Positions 61,644 to 64,000 of a stretch of DNA of 64,000 nt are shown here, in pieces. The notes beneath the pieces are model-generated. The model searched no databases, was not told the origin of the DNA, and saw only the letters and a program-made list of their open reading frames with translations. Origin of the DNA: Anagrus nilaparvatae (Eukaryota > Arthropoda > Insecta > Hymenoptera > Mymaridae); contig JAKSXM010000246.1 of NCBI GenBank assembly GCA_022575985.1, positions 12,914,001 through 12,978,000 on the forward strand. Direction: 5' to 3'. The position numbers were made by a program, and so were the translations under genes. How positions within the stretch are numbered: position 1 is the stretch's first letter; each line of letters opens with the position of its first letter.

Positions 61644-62142
61644 TTATAAACAAACTGTAAAATTAAGTGTTATCATATGAGTCCTAAATATTTAAATTAT
61701 TTGTGTATAAAGCATTCAAATTATTATGTATAAATTAATAATACTTATTAATATTTAAATGAATTAATTTAATTTTTTGATTTATTAATATTTATATTAT
61801 TATTATATTAATAATAATAATTAATTATTAAATTAAAAAATAAATGTATATATGCGCAGTCATAACCAATATAATATTTTATTTCTAAGCGCGACGATTC
61901 TAGTGTTATTTTTGTTAATAAAAATGCACCCAAAAATCAGGTGCATTTTTACACTCTTATTTAGGACTCATATGATAACACTTAATTTTACAGTTTGTTT
62001 ATAACCCTAAAATTAGAGTGCCGCGCCCTCTCCGTGTAAGTTAATCTTGTTAAGTAAATCTTGCTACTTACAGTTTTCAAAGGCTTTTGACCTAAAAATT
62101 GAAATTTGGTCAATAAAAATGATTTTTTTTCTTAAAGAATTG

Positions 62143-62372
62143 AATTGCCAGGAAAAAATTAATCGATTTTAAAAAAAAAATTATTATTTTACGATGAAAA
62201 TCAAGCGAATAATGCATGTTTAAGGTTCAGAAACAGGCTTTTTTCAATAAAATTTCAATCTTTTTTAAGACAAATTTGAGCAAAATCTTAAATTGACGAT
62301 AACTTGGCTAAATTTCATCGTAAAAAGATAAGTTTTTTTTTCTTTTGGAGTGGTTTTTCCCTGGCAATCAGA
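62143..62372. repeat. Short fold-back repeat
   Basis: AATTGCCAGGAAAAA at 62145 is mirrored by TTTTTCCCTGGCAAT at 62353-62367, and ATTTTACGATGAAAA by TTTCATCGTAAAA. About 230 bp, MITE-like, non-coding. Confidence 0.6.
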
Positions 62373-62634
62373 TTTTTTTATATATTTTAAAAAAGTTTTT
62401 TTACCTAAAAAGTTATTTTAAAAATTTAGGGTAGCTCAGTTACGAAAAACACGGTTTTTGACATAAAAGTAAAAAAATCTTTTTGGCACCTATCGCCGAT
62501 TTCTTGTTCACGATTTTTTTCGGTTTTCTGAAGGTTCAAACTATCTGAAAACATGGGTCATATCGATGTGCCCTCAAAAAAAAAATTTACGATTCCAGGC
62601 TCGAATTAAGTATCACTTTTAAAATAATTGCTCA

Positions 62635-62790
62635 TATAGGTTTTTTGGGTTGCTAATCAAGAATTTCGACTTACTTTTCATAAATATTCAATATTTCACC
62701 CTTAAAATAGCTAAAACTACCCCTAAAAGGGTGTTTTTGCTATTCTCGCACTTTGTGCATCCAGGATATGTATATAAATATAGGTTTTGT
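62635..62790 (-). repeat. Inverted single copy of the 141-bp repeat
   Basis: Reverse-orientation unit (GGTTTTTTGGGTTGCTAATC, then AAGAATTTCGACTTA, then ACCCCTAAAAGGGTG) facing the tandem array that starts at about 62985. The small open frame over it is not a gene. Confidence 0.75.
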
Positions 62791-62984
62791 GTGTGTTTTT
62801 GCTATTTTAACACTTCGAGCATCCCGATTATGTCCATTCAGGTCCCTGGGCCGCTGATCAATAAAAATTTGTTATTTTTTTATAAAAAATTAATACTTAC
62901 CTGAAAAATAAATTGTTATAGTGAAGGTAAAAATGAATAAATGACATTTAATATATATTTTTTTTTTTATAATGCATGCTCAAG

Positions 62985-63765
62985 AAATATTGAATACTTA
63001 TGAGAAATAAGTCGAAATTCTTGATTAGCGACCCAAAAAACCGATATGGACATATCTTGGTTGCTCAAAGTGCGAAAGTAGCGGAAACACCCTTTTTTGG
63101 GGTAGTTTTAGATATTTTAAGGGTGAAATATTGAATATTTATGAAAAACGAGTCGAAATTCTTGATTAGCGACCCAAAAAACCGATATAGACATATCCTG
63201 GATGCTCAAAGTGCCCAAATAGCAAAAACATCCCTTTTAGGGGTAGTTTTAGCTAATTAAAGGGTGAAATAATGAAAATTTATGAAAAATAAGTCGAAAT
63301 TCGTGATTAGCGACCCAAAAAACCTATATGAACATATCCTGGTTGCTCAAAGTGCCCAAATAGCAAAAACACCCTCTTTTCGGGGGTAATTTTAGCCAAT
63401 TTAGGGGTGAAATTCTAATTATTTATGAAAAATAAGTCGAAATTCTTAATCAGCGACCCAAAAAACCGATATGGACATATCCTGGTTGCTCAAAGTTCGA
63501 AAATAGCAAAAACACCCCCTTTTCGGAGGTAATTTTAACCAATTTAGGGGTGAAATTTTAATTATTTATGAAAATGAAGTCGAAATTCTTGATCAGCGAA
63601 CCAAAAAACCTTTCGGTGCGAATCTGAGCGCTCAAAGTGCAACTATGTAAAAAACACCCCATTTTGGGGTAGTTTTTTGCAAATTTAGGGGTGAAGCCCC
63701 CATTTCTTTACGAAATGACCCCGATTTTCATGTTCAGCGACCCAAAAAACATATAGTAAAGCAAA
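62985..63765 (+). repeat. 141-bp tandem repeat, about 5.5 units
   Basis: The landmark GCGACCCAAAAAACC recurs at 63028, 63169, 63310, 63453, 63596 (one mismatch) and 63737, that is every 141-143 bp. Each unit also has AAGTCGAAATTCTTGAT, GCTCAAAGTGC and GGGGTAGTTTTAG. Units diverge toward the right end, where the array abuts the LINE fragment. Confidence 0.9.
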
Positions 63766-63964
63766 TCTCATGTTCGCCAGTAAAAATACAACCAAACCCG
63801 TATTTTGACTGGAGTATATCGACGATACGCCTGATGGCGTCTACGGTGGAATGTCCCTCGCGAAAGCCGTGCTGTTCCTTAGGGAGATTACCGCCCTCCA
63901 CGATAGCTAGGCTTAGTCTAGCTCGAAGCATGCTCTCCATCACCTTGCTAAAGGTATTTAACAT
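63734..63964 (-). pseudogene. LINE reverse transcriptase fragment
   Basis: About 55 residues of a non-LTR reverse transcriptase: LLNTFSKVMESML-like start, then GNLPKEQHGFREGHSTVDAI, the fingers-domain QxGFRxGxSTxDAI motif typical of R1/Jockey-type elements. It is truncated at both sides. Upstream (above 63970) there are stops, and downstream of the VDIL-Q-KYGFG part the frame runs into the tandem repeat. It is a dead fragment; higher GC and an open frame suggest it is less old than its surroundings. Confidence 0.8.
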
Positions 63965-64000
63965 ATTTCGAATGTTTGCTTAAGATTTTTAGCTTTTTGA

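Larger units (their letters stand above)
59808..62037. mobile_element. MITE split by a retrotransposon
   Basis: The left end ACACGGACAGGGCGCGGCAC and the right end, reversed, ACACGGAGAGGGCGCGGCAC are inverted repeats that continue inward for about 85 bp. Without the 1.79-kb insertion at 59853-61643 and one copy of its target duplication, the element would be about 427 bp. The right part contains a perfect hairpin (AAAAATGCACC / GGTGCATTTTT, 61919-61949). Confidence 0.85.

Overview
The window is eukaryotic nuclear DNA that is very AT-rich throughout. It carries short spliced genes with 70-160 nt introns, TATA-box promoters, AATAAA signals, many microsatellites and a dense, nested load of transposon-derived sequence. 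The combination of extreme AT richness, F-box/LRR paralogues, small secreted cysteine-rich proteins and a Penelope-like GIY-YIG fragment suggests an insect. A parasitoid wasp, for example an aphid-parasitising braconid, is my best guess, but this is inference; no species marker is present.

Genes. (1) 3212-3523 encodes a secreted 103-aa insulin-family peptide with an extra cysteine pair (8 Cys); it has its own TATA box and a 5'UTR intron. (2) 9417-11032 and 13341-15366 are two same-strand F-box/leucine-rich-repeat paralogues. Each has a tiny first coding exon missed by simple ORF calling, and the second ends in an eight-unit 17-aa Ser/Asp/Glu repeat. (3) 23166-23402 looks like a Cys-rich first coding exon of an unidentified gene; no second exon is recognisable, so much of 23.4-52 kb may be a giant intron. 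(4) 52819-53187, 54323-54687 and 58478-58848 are three tandem two-exon copies of an unrecognised secreted 8-Cys protein family with shared promoters.

Mobile DNA. 1-2795 is a nest of fold-back elements containing a hAT-like MITE with an 8-bp target duplication. 16919-19657 is a TIR element carrying opposed arrays of a 179-bp satellite. 24.5-28.7 kb is a long palindromic structure interrupted by two insertions (a tandem-repeat element with GT microsatellite, and a short retro-insertion with 15-bp target duplications) and holding a Penelope-type GIY-YIG reading frame. A piggyBac-type MITE sits exactly in the TTAA of a stop codon at 53184-53409. At 59808-62037 a MITE is split by a 1.79-kb non-LTR element that carries only ORF1 and has intact 12-bp target duplications. 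The end of the window holds a 141-bp tandem repeat and a broken LINE reverse transcriptase fragment.

How it fits together. The secreted insulin-like peptide, the secreted 8-Cys cluster and the F-box/LRR pair are all fast-duplicating or secreted types that would fit host-interaction (venom or teratocyte) or reproductive roles, but nothing in the sequence proves expression site. Hammerhead-like cores (CTGANGA, a short hairpin, then GAAA) occur at several places, including downstream of two of the 8-Cys genes, and point to repeated Penelope-type activity.
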